Part shown: piece by piece, positions 49,545-62,700 of the stretch
Numbering within the stretch: position 1 is the first letter of the stretch
How the letters are laid out: the number at the start of each line of letters is the position of its first letter
Assembly (NCBI GenBank): GCA_013397455.1
Contig: VYZB01000220.1
Span: 419,851-483,850, forward strand
Reading direction: 5' to 3'
Source of the DNA: Crotophaga sulcirostris
Taxonomy: Eukaryota; Chordata; Aves; Cuculiformes; Crotophagidae
Length of the DNA: 64,000 bases
Notes under the pieces: model-generated
Databases searched by the model: none
Told to the model about the DNA's origin: nothing
The model's input: only the letters and a program-made list of their open reading frames with translations
Translations under genes and position numbers: made by a program

Positions 49545-52500
49545 GTGAGTATAATTCCCTGTATTTGTTCTAGCAGCACAGATCTGTGTGCTACTTAAGT
49601 GCAGGCTTACTAGACCATCCTGAAGAGGGTTTTCATTTTTCTGGGAAGGTGAGGATTTCGTGTCAGCAGTAGGATTGCTGGATACAGCCCTGAATCCTTA
49701 ATGGCTAATTCAAAAGGCTGCACACGTGTGCTGTTACCAAGGCACTGCAGGGAGCAAGCAGGGTTTGGGGAGGTAGTGTGGTGGGAGAAGGTGATGCCAG
49801 TTGTCTGTCTAGAGATTACAAACCTTTCTATATTGCTACCAAAGTATCAGCAGAAATGTCCTTCTGACAGTTGCATTATTGGCAGCATAATCCTGGTTTC
49901 TCTGAGGGACAGTCACATTCTTTAAATAGCAAATAAAGGGACTTTTAAAATCCTTTGTGGGCAAGAGTGCAAAGATCTGTCCCTATTCAAGGAAATGGGA
50001 ATGTCTCATCTCAAATAAGTAGCTCGCTTCTCTGCTTCTTTCAGCACAGGGTGTGCTCATTTCTAGTGAGGGGCTGGATATTGTAGCCAGCCCAACTTGC
50101 ATGCCAGACCTTTTGCTAATAGGGACATCAATCTTTCACTAAGCTTCGTAATAAATTTGGCTGTCCAAATGTGCTAAAGTCTGTTATCTCTCATAGTCAG
50201 AAGTTCCCCCTGGGCCAGACTGTGACTCAGTCCTCTGGGTAGGGTGGAGGACAGAGGTGAAGGAAGCGGATTAAAATCTGGATTTATGTTGTTAGTGAAA
50301 TAGATTTGGCAGTATTGATATGAAAAGGGTAGTGTTTCCCCTGCATTCCAGAGCAGTGTCTGCCCAAATGCTGTAGCGAGCTGGCCTCTCGTTTTTGTGC
50401 TTAGAACATGTTCTAATACTGGGCCAGCAATGGCAAACCCCTGGCACTGATGACATGAGGTACAACAAAGCTGATACTGGGCACCAGAAAAACCAGAAGA
50501 GCCTTGCGAAGGGAAAGGAGCAAAATCTAAAAGGGCTTTGAGATACACTTCGACTCAGCAGACCGAACAGACCTCTTGGCAGAGAACTTTCTCACCAGAA
50601 GAAAGAAACCCAGCTCTTTCTGCCACAACAGCTTACAGAATGGCAGCAGATCCAGTAACCAGGTTTTTCTGAGGGGTCAAAGCCAAAATCTGCAGCTCCC
50701 CTCAAAGCCAGCAAGTCTGTGGAGCTGTTGGCACAGAACTGCACTTAGCAAGGAAACGGCCACCTCCAGTATTGGATTTGGTTGTAATGTGCTCTCAGCA
50801 CAGGAGTGAATTGTGGGCAGGAGGCCAGGAATGACGGGATGCTATTTTGGCACAGACAGAAAGAAGGTGTCTGGCTCTGACCACTTCTGAGCACTCAATA
50901 GCAACACTGTCCACTGACCGTGGTGTTTGTGAATGGAGGGAGGTCAGATATGTGTGTGCTTTCTCTTTTGGTCTTGAGCTCTCCTGTCAGACTGGCTTAT
51001 CAGTACAAACTAGATGAGGACAAAGTTCTTTTTCTTAATCTCTGTGGGAAGAAGATCCTCTCCTTTTAAGGCCATGAAACTGGAATATATTTATGTCAAT
51101 GTCTATAGGCTTTGAAGGTCAGGGCCCCTTGTCCTCTGGGATGCTGGCTAGACAATGCCTCTGTCCCAGCCATCTCCATACAGAGTAGGAGAAACTGGGA
51201 CAGGCTTTGAAAACAGTGGGTTAAGAATGAGCTACATTAGGAAGTGCCACAGGAGTGCTATTAGTAACAGGCTTGAGATGTGCGGTGCAGCTGTAGAGAC
51301 CTGGCCCTGCACAAGAGGGATCCTGAAGCAGGTCATAAGCAGGCAGGACCAGCAGCACCTTGGGCTGAGTGCAGCTGTGTTTTCACTTGTGGCACAGAAC
51401 ATGTGTGACAAATAGTGGGGCTTGGGAAGCTACAGCACTGCCCTGGCAGATCTGTTTGCTCTCCACCCAGCTGTCAGTGCAAAAGAGGTGTGCAGATAGA
51501 GGTAGGATTCCTCAGGAATAATTAATGTTTGAAGCTCTGGGAGAACTTTGGAGAACTGTTAGGAAAAACATTCCACTGCAGCTTCCCTGGAGCAGGTAAT
51601 AACTTCTGATCCATAGCAAGGAGGGAGAGGGGGGGAAATAAGGCTTTAGTTCTGGCTGCTAACTTGAGGAGGAGACAGACTGGTTCAAGCATGTGTTTCC
51701 TGACTTTGTTACCAAGTCTCTTCTCAGCTAACGAACTCTCCTTCTCACAGACTTTTTGCCAAAAATTAGATAAATATTAGCTTTCTCCACTTTTCTTTGC
51801 AAGTGTTTTCTACGTGGAGCAGTGTGACTGTTTAATTTTTCCAAAGTAGAATCAGGAGTGGCTTGATCAGAGGCTACTGACAACATTCTTCTCTTTGAGC
51901 TTTTCAGTGTTAGCTGTTATCTTTGAACCTGAAAAGAAGAGACTTGTATTCACTTTATTGATGGAATGAATTCTGGTGCAAAAAGCAGTAACCTGACCAT
52001 GCTCAGAAAAAGTAAGCTTTTCCCTGTGATTGGCCCTCATGTGTTTAAAACAACCGTATGGATGGTCAGATTAATTTGGCTTGTAGTAGTGGAAGCTGGA
52101 GCTGTTGGCATCTGTCATGGTTCCTGAAAACTGCAGCTTCTCAGCCAAACTTTTCCATTCCTGTGGATGGTTTTAGGTGTCTGTGTTCAGCCCAAAATGT
52201 CTGTAAAGGAAGCTTTCCAGTGGGGCATACTGAGCCCTTAGGCTGTTAAAAGGATGTCCAGTTAACTACTTGATTTTGGGTATCTTTGAGTTAGCCCTCT
52301 CTTGGGGGAGGAGAAACCCCTTAGGCTTGAGCAGCATGCTGTGTAAGGGTGAGCTTTGACAGACTTGGCAACAGAAGCTGAGAAACAAATCTGTATCTTC
52401 CTTCTGTGCAGCCCTGGTTTTGACCTTCGTCCCCTGTATGTTGTGAATGAGTCTTGGGCATCAAAGAGCTCGTTCCTGAAAAACTCGTATTATCTTGTTC

Positions 52501-53242
52501 AGTGTTTGTAAGTACAGGATGCAAAAAAGATAGCCAAAGGCTTCTATCTTTGTGATACAGGAGGGAATCCTTTAATGGAAAATGCCACAATACAAGTAGT
52601 GACATGAAGCTTTGATGGATGGCTTTGCTTTTCATGGGAAGTATGTAGAACAAATGAAGAGGTTGGCAGCTGTTATCCTACCATAAGAGACAAAACATGG
52701 TATTTTCTGGGTACCCATACCCCATGATGCTCTCAAACTGCTGCAGTCTTTTACTTCAGTGAGTCTCTTGCAAAGGTTTTTGGATGCTACAGTAAGAGTT
52801 AGAAGCTAGAGGATGTGTTCTGTCTTGAATGAATGATATTGCAGAGGGAGCATTTCTATCAAGGGGATTCTAGTATTTCCTTTTTTTGTTGACGCACACT
52901 TGTATGGCTTTAATCTCTGCAGAAACATCATGCTCTGCCTGTCTATTTGATGGGCTGAAGTTGATGATATGTGAATTCTGAATGGCTTGGTCCCTGCAGA
53001 CATGCCAGGCATTCACTTTTCTTGCTCAGTCTTTTCTGGGATATTTTTAGAACTAGCAGAATGAACGTGTAACTCGTGGGTTGGGATGTTAATGTCTTCG
53101 GTCTCTTTTCCCAGCTGAACCACTGCCTTTGATGGACTTGTGTCGGCGAGCTGTGAGGCTTGCTCTGGGCAAGGAAAGACTGAATGAGATCCCTACACTG
53201 CCACTGCCAGCCTCCCTCAAGAGTTACCTGCTCTACCAATGA
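48851..53242 (+). CDS. SPSB1: SPRY domain-containing SOCS box protein 1
   Basis: Joining 48851-49544 to 53115-53242 gives 822 nt, 273 residues plus stop, the same length as mammalian SPSB1. The SPRY (B30.2-like) domain covers about residues 30-231. The positions known in the family to contact the DINNN-type substrate peptide are kept (R77, Y129 and the VWG at 216-218). The SOCS box begins at about 232 with a BC-box-like [10 protein letters not shown] and the Cul5-box LPLP motif, and ends SLKSYLLYQ. In this family the protein recruits substrates such as inducible nitric oxide synthase to an elongin BC/cullin-5/Rbx2 ubiquitin ligase in the cytoplasm. No frame damage is seen. The start is supported by family length and a strong Kozak context. 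SPSB4 is the closest paralogue, but neighbouring H6PD favours SPSB1. Confidence 0.97.
49545..53114 (+). other. SPSB1: SPSB1 intron between coding exons
   Basis: The intron has a consensus GTGAGT donor and a pyrimidine-rich acceptor (GGTCTCTTTTCCCAG). No transposon or extra exon is recognised. AATAAA occurs at 49932-49937, 388 nt after the donor, followed by T-rich and GT-containing sequence. Confidence 0.9.
53115..53242 (+). CDS. SPSB1: SPSB1 last coding exon (SOCS box)
   Basis: This exon completes codon 232 (Pro) and codes [19 protein letters not shown] through [10 protein letters not shown], then TGA at 53240-53242. It is the entire SOCS box on a single exon, so skipping it removes ligase recruitment. 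Confidence 0.97.
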
Positions 53243-55195
53243 CCTTCACGTTCAAGGACAGAGAGTTGGAAGCAAGGCAAAATACTGGAGCTGAGTTGAC
53301 CCACTGAGCAACGGATTCTCCACCCTCGTGTCATCGCTACTGTTGGAACTCCTTGGCCAAAGTATTCCTGCCACTGCTTACGTCTCCATGTGCCCTTATT
53401 CACATCTGAGTTTTATTCTTTGGAAGTCACTTCCCCTGCACACTTAAAGGAACTCTTACAGAAGCTCTGTGCTTCCCTGCTTCTCCTGAGAAAAGACCGT
53501 ACTGCATCTTTTGGGTTGTAGAGCCTAGGAGTGAATGATTTTTTCTCTACCAGCTAAAGAGAAGAACGTCATGTGGAGGAAGGGAAGGCATTAGGAGTAA
53601 AAATGTTAAGACCAGGTCCTAAGAATAGAAAGGTGTGGGGTAGCCAGCAGAGTTGGGAAGAGTCAGGAATACCAAGAAGAGTTAATTGAGTTTTTAAAAA
53701 CCAAAATAAAAAACCTGCCCTAAACCTTAAAACACCAAAAACAATAACCCTTCCACCAGGACACTTAATTTGGAGGAGGTGGTTATGTCTGTATCTCTGC
53801 CAGGACTTTTCACCATGCTGTAATGTTACTTCATCAACAGCCAATCCTGCTTTCTTGTTTATCACCATAGATTTCTCAGTTCTCCTGCTCCATTCTCTGT
53901 TCTGCCCTCCTCTTAGTGGGTTTGACTCAGCTGACTGAGCAGTCACATCATGCCTTCACCTGCCCTCTTCTTGGTTTGAACCTGCAGGATTTAGTCTGGG
54001 ATCAGGGCTTCCTTGCTGATACAGGGACAGGGGAGGCACAAACTTCTCCTGCAAAAAGGTGAGATAGGCTGGATGAGCCAAGATCTGTTACACAGCTATG
54101 GGTCTTGCTATCTTAGGTCTGCTTCCAGTATAGCCTGTTCCATGTTAAGGCTTTAGAGAAAGGTCCATGAGTTTCTCTAATGACTGTGCCAGGGAATTCT
54201 CTTCCTAGATAAGCTGTTTAGAGTCACCCAAACCAGGTTTTGTTCTGTCATAGACTGTTGACATAATCTCCACTTAACTATGCAGCAGGAATAGTTCTCT
54301 TTCTTGTTTAGGAGTGGGAAATTGTCCGAGAGAAGGTGATAGCAGTGTGGCTGCAGAAGTAGCCTCAGAAGGTGATGGTGGAATGTAACTCGTGAGACTT
54401 TTACAAAGGCCAGTGGAGGCATCTTCAGGTACAGCAAGAAGAAACTGAACCTCTGCAGAGCTGGGGGTGGGGAGCAGGAGAGAACTGCAATAAACAGGAC
54501 AACCGATTCAGGCAAAATCAGCACATCCCAAATAGATTATCACCTCAGTAGCCAAGTAAAGAGGATGACACTCCTTTACTAGCAGGAGCTGCTCTCTTGA
54601 CCTATCCACAGGTTACTATGCTGCCTTTCTGGGGTTATTTTGCACATTTCTTTGTCTTGAAAAATGTTTGTGTGGTTGGTTTTTTGCTCTTGAATTATCC
54701 TTTCAGTTCTGTGTAGGTACAAATGAGTTTAGTTGTTGAAAATGTTAATATATATTTGTGGTGTATGTATAAGAACATGTTTTAAACAGCTGCTGTAGGG
54801 TACCGTTTTAAAATAAACTACTTGCATAGTATATTTTTTAAAGCACAGAATTGGTGCCAAGACTGGGTGGGGTGTGATGCACCCCTTTTTTAATCTAATT
54901 ATATGATTTTTTTAATGTAGGGGTTTGTATTAGTTTCTGTTAAAGGGTGGGACACAGGAAAAATTCAGTGTGTATGGAGCCCTACTTGGTTGCCTTCAAC
55001 TTGAACCAGTGTCTTCCAGAACTCCAGGGAAGCAGCTGTGTTCTCCCTACTTCTAATGCTCTTTGTGCTCCCTTGTTTCCATCTCTTCTCACTTCACCAG
55101 TACATTGCTTTGTACAGTTTTAAATTCTGACTTTCTATTTTATGACTGTAGATAAGACTCAGTAACCTAATAAACTTTATTAAATATTACCTGAT
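53243..55195 (+). other. SPSB1: SPSB1 3' UTR
   Basis: The sequence after the stop is unspliced-looking and turns AT-rich from about 54640 (for example TTAATATATATTTGTGG). AATAAA lies at 54812 and 55169. A length near 1.9 kb is typical for this gene. The exact end is inferred. Confidence 0.7.
55169..55174 (+). terminator. SPSB1: Candidate SPSB1 polyadenylation signal
   Basis: AATAAA is followed about 20-25 nt later by a suitable cleavage region (TATTACCTGATG) and then a GGGTTTTATTTG T/G-rich element. An earlier AATAAA at 54812 could give a shorter form. Confidence 0.65.
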
Positions 55196-56079
55196 GCTGG
55201 GTTTTATTTGCATGAAATTGTAAATTCTTTCTTTCTAGTTTCTACATGAATGGTGAGCTTAATCCCAGGAAGCCAGCCCAGATGGGTAAAGCAGGGGCTG
55301 TTATGACCTTATCCCTGCTTGGAAGAAAAATGATTTAAAGCTGGCATCTGAAAGGTGCGTACAGGTGGAGGGGAAGCTGGACCAATTGGTACAGGGTGGC
55401 AGGGTGAACCTGAAATATTGTACAGCTGCCTCTGGTACCTAAAAGTGGCTACTCCAGATGGAGATGAATAAAATCTGTGAGACAGCAGCCTTGGTTTCCT
55501 AATTTAATCTGGTTTACAACTGACTTATTACACCATACTCCTTTTTCTTTGAATAGATTCAAGCATAATAGATACAATAGATCAGGGTTCTGGTTATCTT
55601 GCCAGACTTGATGCCTTCTGCAAGCTTGCAGACTTCACTCCTAGATTACAGCAAACAACTTGTCTTTTTCCTCCAGGAAGGAAGCTCATATGAAAACAAG
55701 TTGCTAACCTACTATTTTGTTGATACCTGACTGTCATTTTTCTTATGCAAGGAGATGGAGGAGAGATGAAAGGAAAATAAAGAGGTGAGGGCTAAAGGGA
55801 TCCCTAGCCAGTAGAACAGCACAGGTAATGACAGGAGGTGCTGCAGCAGGGTAAGCTGGGTGTTTGGAGAGGGGGGGCGTTGTCTTAGTCTCCAGTAAAG
55901 GCAAGAATCATTCTGAATTTTGGATGTCTTAAGCTTGCTAGTTTTTCCCATATATTGAAGACAACTGTTTATAGATCCTAAGACTAAATATCCAGCATAT
56001 TCAATAACTGTGGCTTTTGTTTTACTGCAGGTAGTGGAGGGCTTGAGTTAAACACTTATTTTCTGCTTGTATGAATGTG

Positions 56080-56430
56080 GCCAGCTTCCCCTTAGCTCTC
56101 AGTGGAAGGCTGCCTCTGCTTTGCTGCAGTGTGGCTGCAGGAGTTCTGGGAGAGCAGCAGGCTGGGGAGGGGGCCTAAGGTGGGGCGGGCGCAGAAGACT
56201 GAGAAATTAGTTCATGCTCAGCTCCAGACACCCAAACAGGCTTGCGTTCCAGCTGCATGGAATATTTGAAACAAATGACCTGCTCAGGGCTGGGAGTTTG
56301 CAGTGTTTATGTACAGTGCCATGGCAACAGCAGAGGAAGTCATGAGATGGGGATCGGACCTGGTGGAATCAACAAATGATATCACAGATTAGCAAGTCCT
56401 GATGACTCAGTGGTGCTCTGCTTCCCCTGC
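56080..56430. promoter_or_regulatory. Candidate distal regulatory patch
   Basis: This patch is denser in recognisable binding motifs than its surroundings. It has a GC box (GGGGCGGGCGC near 56182), a TEAD-like GGAATATTTG (near 56259), an RFX X-box-like palindrome AGTGCCATGGCAAC (56315-56328) and an AP-1 site TGACTCA (56403-56409). Motif density alone is weak evidence, and no alignment was possible. Confidence 0.25.
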
Positions 56431-59139
56431 TCTTGCCTGTGTTCAAGCACTGGCATGCAGCAGGCAGACCTGCTCCTTTTTTGAGTAGCATTAAAAATTG
56501 CAAATCCTGTTTGTATCAGGGCCTCCTTGAAAACCAGCCCTGTTACCCTGGCCAGCATCTCTCATCTTCCTGCTGTTGCTGACTAATGTTTATGCTCGTG
56601 GAACTGTTCCTGCGTTTTATAGGAGGTTTCTGGCTTTCATAGTTTGCTTGCTGTGGCCTTGCTGATGACACAGAAGTGCTGTGGCAGTTCTGCAGAGATT
56701 CTTGGCATCCTGATGCTCTAGACAAGCAGTGGAGCGGCTTTTGCTTCTCCCTGGAAGTTAAGGCTTTGGTGAAAGCTATTTGCATCTAAAAAGGTGTGGA
56801 AGAGGGGAGGTGTTCAGTGGAGGAGTTTAGTAGCTGATAAGGAAATTTGTCATCCTACTTTATGGGTCTGGTCACAATTCCTGTCCAAAGGAAAACCTCT
56901 CTTGGGTACAGGTTACACTCCTGTGCAGAATATCTGTGCCAGCAATTGTCCCTACTGTGGATCTTGGTCAAAGCTATAAAAATACCAAGACTGAAAAACT
57001 TGGTGGCAGAGAGGACAGTTGTCAGTTCTCTCCTTTATCTGAAGAACTGAGAGTCGATTTCTCTGAGCTCAGCTTTCCCTATTGGAGCCCAGACATCAGT
57101 CCATACCTGTCAGGTCCTTAGCCAATACCAGCACAAGGGAATTTTCCCTGTGTCTGAGATGTGCAAACGTAGAAGGATATGCATCATACTTCTTAGAACT
57201 TCTTTTGACAGTCACACCTTCTCCCCTGCTGAAGGTAGGACAGGTATGAGAGACATTTCCAAGCATGCTCCCCATCTTCTCTCCCAAATCCTTCTTCTCC
57301 AGACCTAATCGTGTTGATCTTATGTCAAAGTCTAAGTTGCATTTGACTGGAGAAGGAAATATACTGATTTATTTAGTAAAGTTTATTAAAATTAAAACCC
57401 TAACCGAAAGCACAACCTTTCTTGGCATACAAAACAGTGCTGAAAGGAACAAAACACATGGGAGCACTGATCCTGTCCTTGCACATGTTTTCATTCGAAA
57501 CTATTGCAGGATTGTCTGCCCTTCAGACAGAAAACTATTTGAAGCAGCTGCCAGATGTTTTGTCTGACTTGTGTTTTACAATTTGCTTACTGCTTAGCAA
57601 TGCTCTTCTCATCGGGCGTTCGAGCTGCCCTTGTGTGTTCTGTTCCTGTGCAGCTCTGTGCTGGGTTCCCACCCCTTCACTCCACTCACAGACGTGTGTA
57701 GCAAAAGGGCAGAAGTGACTCTGGATATTTTACTCGGCATCGCACATCTGCCACCCTCATCGAGGACCTTTTCTGGGACTAGCACAGACCAGCCACATTC
57801 TTCTGCTCACATGTTGCCGCAGTGTCTAAAAGTTAAGGTGATTTATAGTCTCTTATAAAAGCACTTTACAGCCTGAATTTAGGCCTTGCTAAACAACCTT
57901 ACACTGAACACCCACAGTTCAGGGCCTGGGCAGCCTCTTTGGCTGTAACTGAGCTGAGTTATAAATCTTTTTTTCTCCCCACAAGTAAGATGGGCAATAA
58001 ATTCTCAAATACAATGAATTAGGACAAAGACCTTTGTGTTTTCTCAGAACTGTGACAAAGTTGACTCGAGTGAAAGATGTACCAGCTGAACAGGGATACC
58101 TCAAGATTTTATTTGTGTTTGCCCAACTCCAGCAGTGTCCCAGCCAGTTACACCATTTGTGTAACATTTCTCACCTGGGAGCAGCCTGATATGCCTACAG
58201 GTTTAGAACACATCCTCTGTGCTTCTGCACCATTCACACTCCTACACAACCACATCTGTTCAAACACTTAGGGCAAAGTCCTCATTAAATGGGTTTAACT
58301 GGCATTTTTTCACTTCACTAGACTTGTATCTTTTAGGAACCAGAGGGCTTGGGCCCACACTTGGGCACCTGGCAGTGCATTTTCCTCTAACATAATGTGT
58401 TACTCTTCTGCAGTCAACAGCTTATGGCCCAGAGAGGCTTTACTGTGCAAAGGTTTTGTGGGGGACAGGCCAAAAAAGAGATTCTACTTCTGGATAATCT
58501 TCTAGATAATCCCTTTTTTATCCTGAGATGTTCCATAAATGCCTATTCTTGCCAGAGTCTGTCATTGTCTCTCATAACCTCTTGTTAAGCCATTAACTAT
58601 TATGTCAGAAACCCTAGCAAAATTTCACTGTCTAAAACCTACATAAGCAAACATGCTCTCTGAGTTATTGTTATAAAGGATACAGGAGCAAGAAACACCT
58701 GCCTGAACTGGCATCTGACCAGGACACAGATATTGATTTATTTTTTTTTTCTTTTCCTTTTATGAAAAAACGCTGAAGGTTTCCCCCAGCTGAAGCTCTG
58801 ACTTCTTTATTCTCTAACTTTTCCCAAGCAGGTACCTTTGGGAGCGCTGACTGTTCTTGCAGGCTGTGCAAGTGATAACACTGATCTGCAAGGTAAAGTG
58901 CCACCTACTGAATCAGTAACTTAATTTCCTGCAACACACTGGATGTTTCCTTTGGAAGGGGACCACCTAATATTGATAGGGTCTGGTCCTACTTAAGTTG
59001 AGGTCCAAAAGAGACTTGAGGAGTAGCAGCTGTTACTCCTGAATATGATCTGTATTTTTCAAACTGTCTAGACACCTGGGTGGGTTGCACACATTACCAG
59101 CAAAGCTTGTTAATCATGTCAAAAGGTTTTTTCTTTCTA

Positions 59140-59720
59140 TAAAGGCCCGGTTTTGGTTTGTTTGGTTTAATGAGCTATATGGAAACGCAGGGGATGGCAG
59201 TGAATCAAGCAGACAAGTCGGGAAATTTGATCACTAACGCTGACATTTTGACATTTTGCTTTCTGGCCTCGTATTGGCAGTGCACAAATTTCAAGATTTC
59301 GGAAGTCATTTGCTGTGCTGTTTGGTAACAACAACCTTAAAACAATAAGATGTATTGAGGTATCACATTTAATGTCTGAAATGCTGTTAAATGAAAACTG
59401 GCTGAAACGGCGCTGCACAACAGCAAATTACAGCAATGAAAATTAGGTTTATAGAATGCTAGAAATGCAGTTTTTAATTGACTTTTGTAAAGAAAAACCT
59501 GGAAGAATGAGCACTCAGTGTCCTTATGATGCATCCTGCTTAGATAAATACAGATGTTTTCAATTAATATTCTCACAGATGCCAGCTGTCTGCTCCAAAG
59601 TGAAGTGCTGTGCGATAAGATAGTCATTAGAAAGGAAAGGAGGTGATTCTTCATATGTAATCTGACATTTTTGTTCGCATTTAAAAAATAGTCAGAAAAA
59701 TGAAAATACACCTGGAGTTT
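59140..59720. other. AT-rich patch resembling a conserved non-coding element
   Basis: The patch has no repeats, moderate AT content and many homeodomain-type cores (TAAT and ATTA, for example TTCAATTAATATTC near 59559). This texture is common in vertebrate conserved non-coding elements. It rests on impression only. Confidence 0.2.
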
Positions 59721-62700
59721 AAAAGGGAGACAGACATTTCTGGACAGGAAGCCACTCTGAGAAGCTGCATCCTGGAATGCAGACACTATTGAGGTGGGCT
59801 TGCAGATCCACAGGCAAGCAATGCCTTGGGGGTGCCTGGCATTTAGAGAAAGAGACTTGTGCCATACATGCTTTAGGTCTGCATTTTTTTGGTTTTATGT
59901 TTGTGTTTGATAACTGTGTTTTAAACTTTATAATCAAGACTGACCATGACCTTCACTAGAATAAACCTGTTTTCCTCTCTAAAGTTGCCTGGCACTAGCA
60001 CTGATCTCAAGTGCATTTCAGTAGGCAAAAGGAATGTACGTTTCTCTACAAACCTCAAATGCAAATAAAAAGATATTATGGTCATACAGGTAGGATACCT
60101 GCAACCTAAACAAGCATGAGAATCTCAAGACAAGCAATGATGCATTTCCCAGAAAGTTTAACTTGGAGTCTAGGAGAATGATTAAACCAGCATTAAATAT
60201 TGTCTCTCCAGATGGGTGTTAAACAGTGTTTTCAGGAAGGGATGGACACTGAAAGAGCAGATCCGACTTCAGAAAAAAACAAGGTGCAAAAAGTTTGTTG
60301 GTTAGGAAAAGCCTTTGACATGTGAATCTCTTACCAGATGCATTTGGCAAAGGTTTGGAATCATTCTTGGGAAAACAAAGAGGTAGAAAAGATTGAGCCT
60401 AGGGGCTGGTTCAGTGTCCTGATCATGGACCCAGCTCTTGAGCTATTTGTTAAATGCTGGTAGGCGCAAGCTGGCAACTGAGGCTGAACCTGCAACCTTG
60501 CTGCCTCTCTGGAATGACAGCCTGGGTACCTGATCAACAGGGTGATTGTCTTTGGTTGTTTTCCCAGTGGTCAGCTGCTCCGAATGGTGTTAAAAATAGT
60601 GTCAGAGGAGCAGCATGCTGCAGACTGCTCTTGGTTTCTAAAGTTTCTCAGTTATCTTTCTTGCCAAATTCTGTTGGAGGGAGATTGTGTAATCAAACCG
60701 AGTTGCATGTAAAAACACACTTGTGTACGTCCAGGCGTGCAGGGTTTTGCCAAAGTGGACAGACTGTCCTACTTGTGCCTGCCAGAAAAGTTGTGTTTTG
60801 TCCAGCGGAAAAGAAAACATCCTTTTCTCTTTGCACTTTGGAATTTGTCTTTTCAAACTCTGATCTCATTAGCAGTGTCTCTGTACTATGACAAGTTTGG
60901 CCATCTTGGGTCAGGACCATGGTCCAGCGAATTGAGTCTTGCAAAATACCCAAACCCCAGCTATTCTCCACAGAAAGTTGCCTCTTGGTAATGTGGCAGA
61001 TGCTTCAAAGATTGCAGAGAGCATGCAATGAGAAAGAGAGTAGGTCGTTATTGTCTAATATCCACAGTCTGCTGTGCTAGTTGTTCTTTGCACTACAAAA
61101 GATAGTATCTGCCTCTAAACAGAGCTGAAGAAGAAGGAATAGTTTCATAGCTAACATGTTGAAAAGCTGAGTTTTAGAACACAGGCAACGGAGGTGATTT
61201 GCACAAGGTTGTATACGAACTCTGTTATCCTAGCTGGAAATTGAGTCCCGTTTAGCTGGAAAGGCTGATTTTTCAAGAACCCAGCACCTGAATAAGAATG
61301 ACATTTTGTTGTGTCTTGATTTAAGCTATGGTCCTAATCCAGCACTGACCTTTTGTTTCCCTCTTTCCTGACTGCATGGGATTAAGATGGCACATTTCCT
61401 TGGACCATATTTTAAAATGAGAATGCCAGCTGTAATTGATAGTTTCATTAAATATGGCCTAGGCTCTGCATTCATGTTTTGGGGCTGCCAGAACAGAACA
61501 CCCCAGATTAGACACTGGCAAAGTAAAATCAAACAACTTAGCACTCCTAACTTGAGGATAAGAGAACCCAGGGTTGCTTCTCTCCTCATAGATCTCAGGG
61601 TCAAAATACTTTCAAACTGCTCAGAACTTCTGCCCATCATCTTTAGCCCAACTCTTGCGCCTGCAGATGCTGCACAAAGACAGCCCAAGGCCAGCCTGGC
61701 ATTGCTGTGTCCTCCTGCAGCTGCTTCCTTACTGATTGAGCTGTCCCTCAGTGGTTTGAGCACTGTAGCACTAGCCAAGAGGTTATGCATTAGGTCTAAT
61801 GCTTCACTTAATATAAACTTTCTGCTTCAACGCCGAGCCAGTGGCTCCTTCTGAAAGGAGAAGGTCTCATACCTCGGCATAGCTTGTCTTTAAAGCTTGG
61901 CAGCTGCTGTGTAAAATTACAGAGTAACTCCATCAAATTCTTTTTATACACTGCCCTGGGTGTTGGTGCACTGCTTATTCAAGGGATGGGAGCAGATGGA
62001 GCCCAGAAGTTTGTTTTTGTTTTGCTCTTTTCCTGCTTAGCTCCGTGTCTGGAAGCCTCTGAAAGTCTGTCAACTGGCAGTGAAAAATGAGTGCAGTGTG
62101 AAGGCCAAACAGGTGGCCTGCAACACAGAGCACTGGCAGTGGGCACTGAGCACTGCCTGGCAGCAGAAGGGCAGACCGAGGGCTCCTGCTATCTACCTCC
62201 CTGCTTTTTTTTTCTTTTTCTGCTGACAGAAATAAAAATTTTGTCAAATGTCAGCGTCAACACGTTTTGCTGCATCTGTGACATTTGGAGTCTCTGCATG
62301 AAAATATAGCAGCTCCCAATTCCAAGGATTTTCTTGGAAGGGTAAGAGCTGCTCCTCTCCAGTCCCACTTTTCAGTTGGATGACCGGTTTGTTTGGAAAT
62401 TTTCTTGTTGAAGGGGTGAAGGGGGATGTGTTTAAAGCAGCCAAACAAAGGTGGGAGGAGAGGAAGCCAAAGGGAACACTCTCCTGAAGCCAAATTGTTG
62501 TGGGGAGGTGGCTGGGAGGGGGAAGTTGTTTTGTTTTGTTTTCTGAGAAAACATCTCTCCAGCCAAGACAAACAAAGATGCCTGCTCTAGATCTTGTTAC
62601 CTTTGGTCTCTTTGGGCCCCGTGTCGGTTCCCAGATACATTTTATGAACTGTTTCATCCAGGGTTTTTATTTCCCCAGTGAATAAATGGCATTTCAGATT

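Noticed and set aside
61326..61854. Overlapping open frames of about 155 codons on both strands downstream of SPSB1
   Set aside because: Mutually antisense open frames without a family match are most likely chance.
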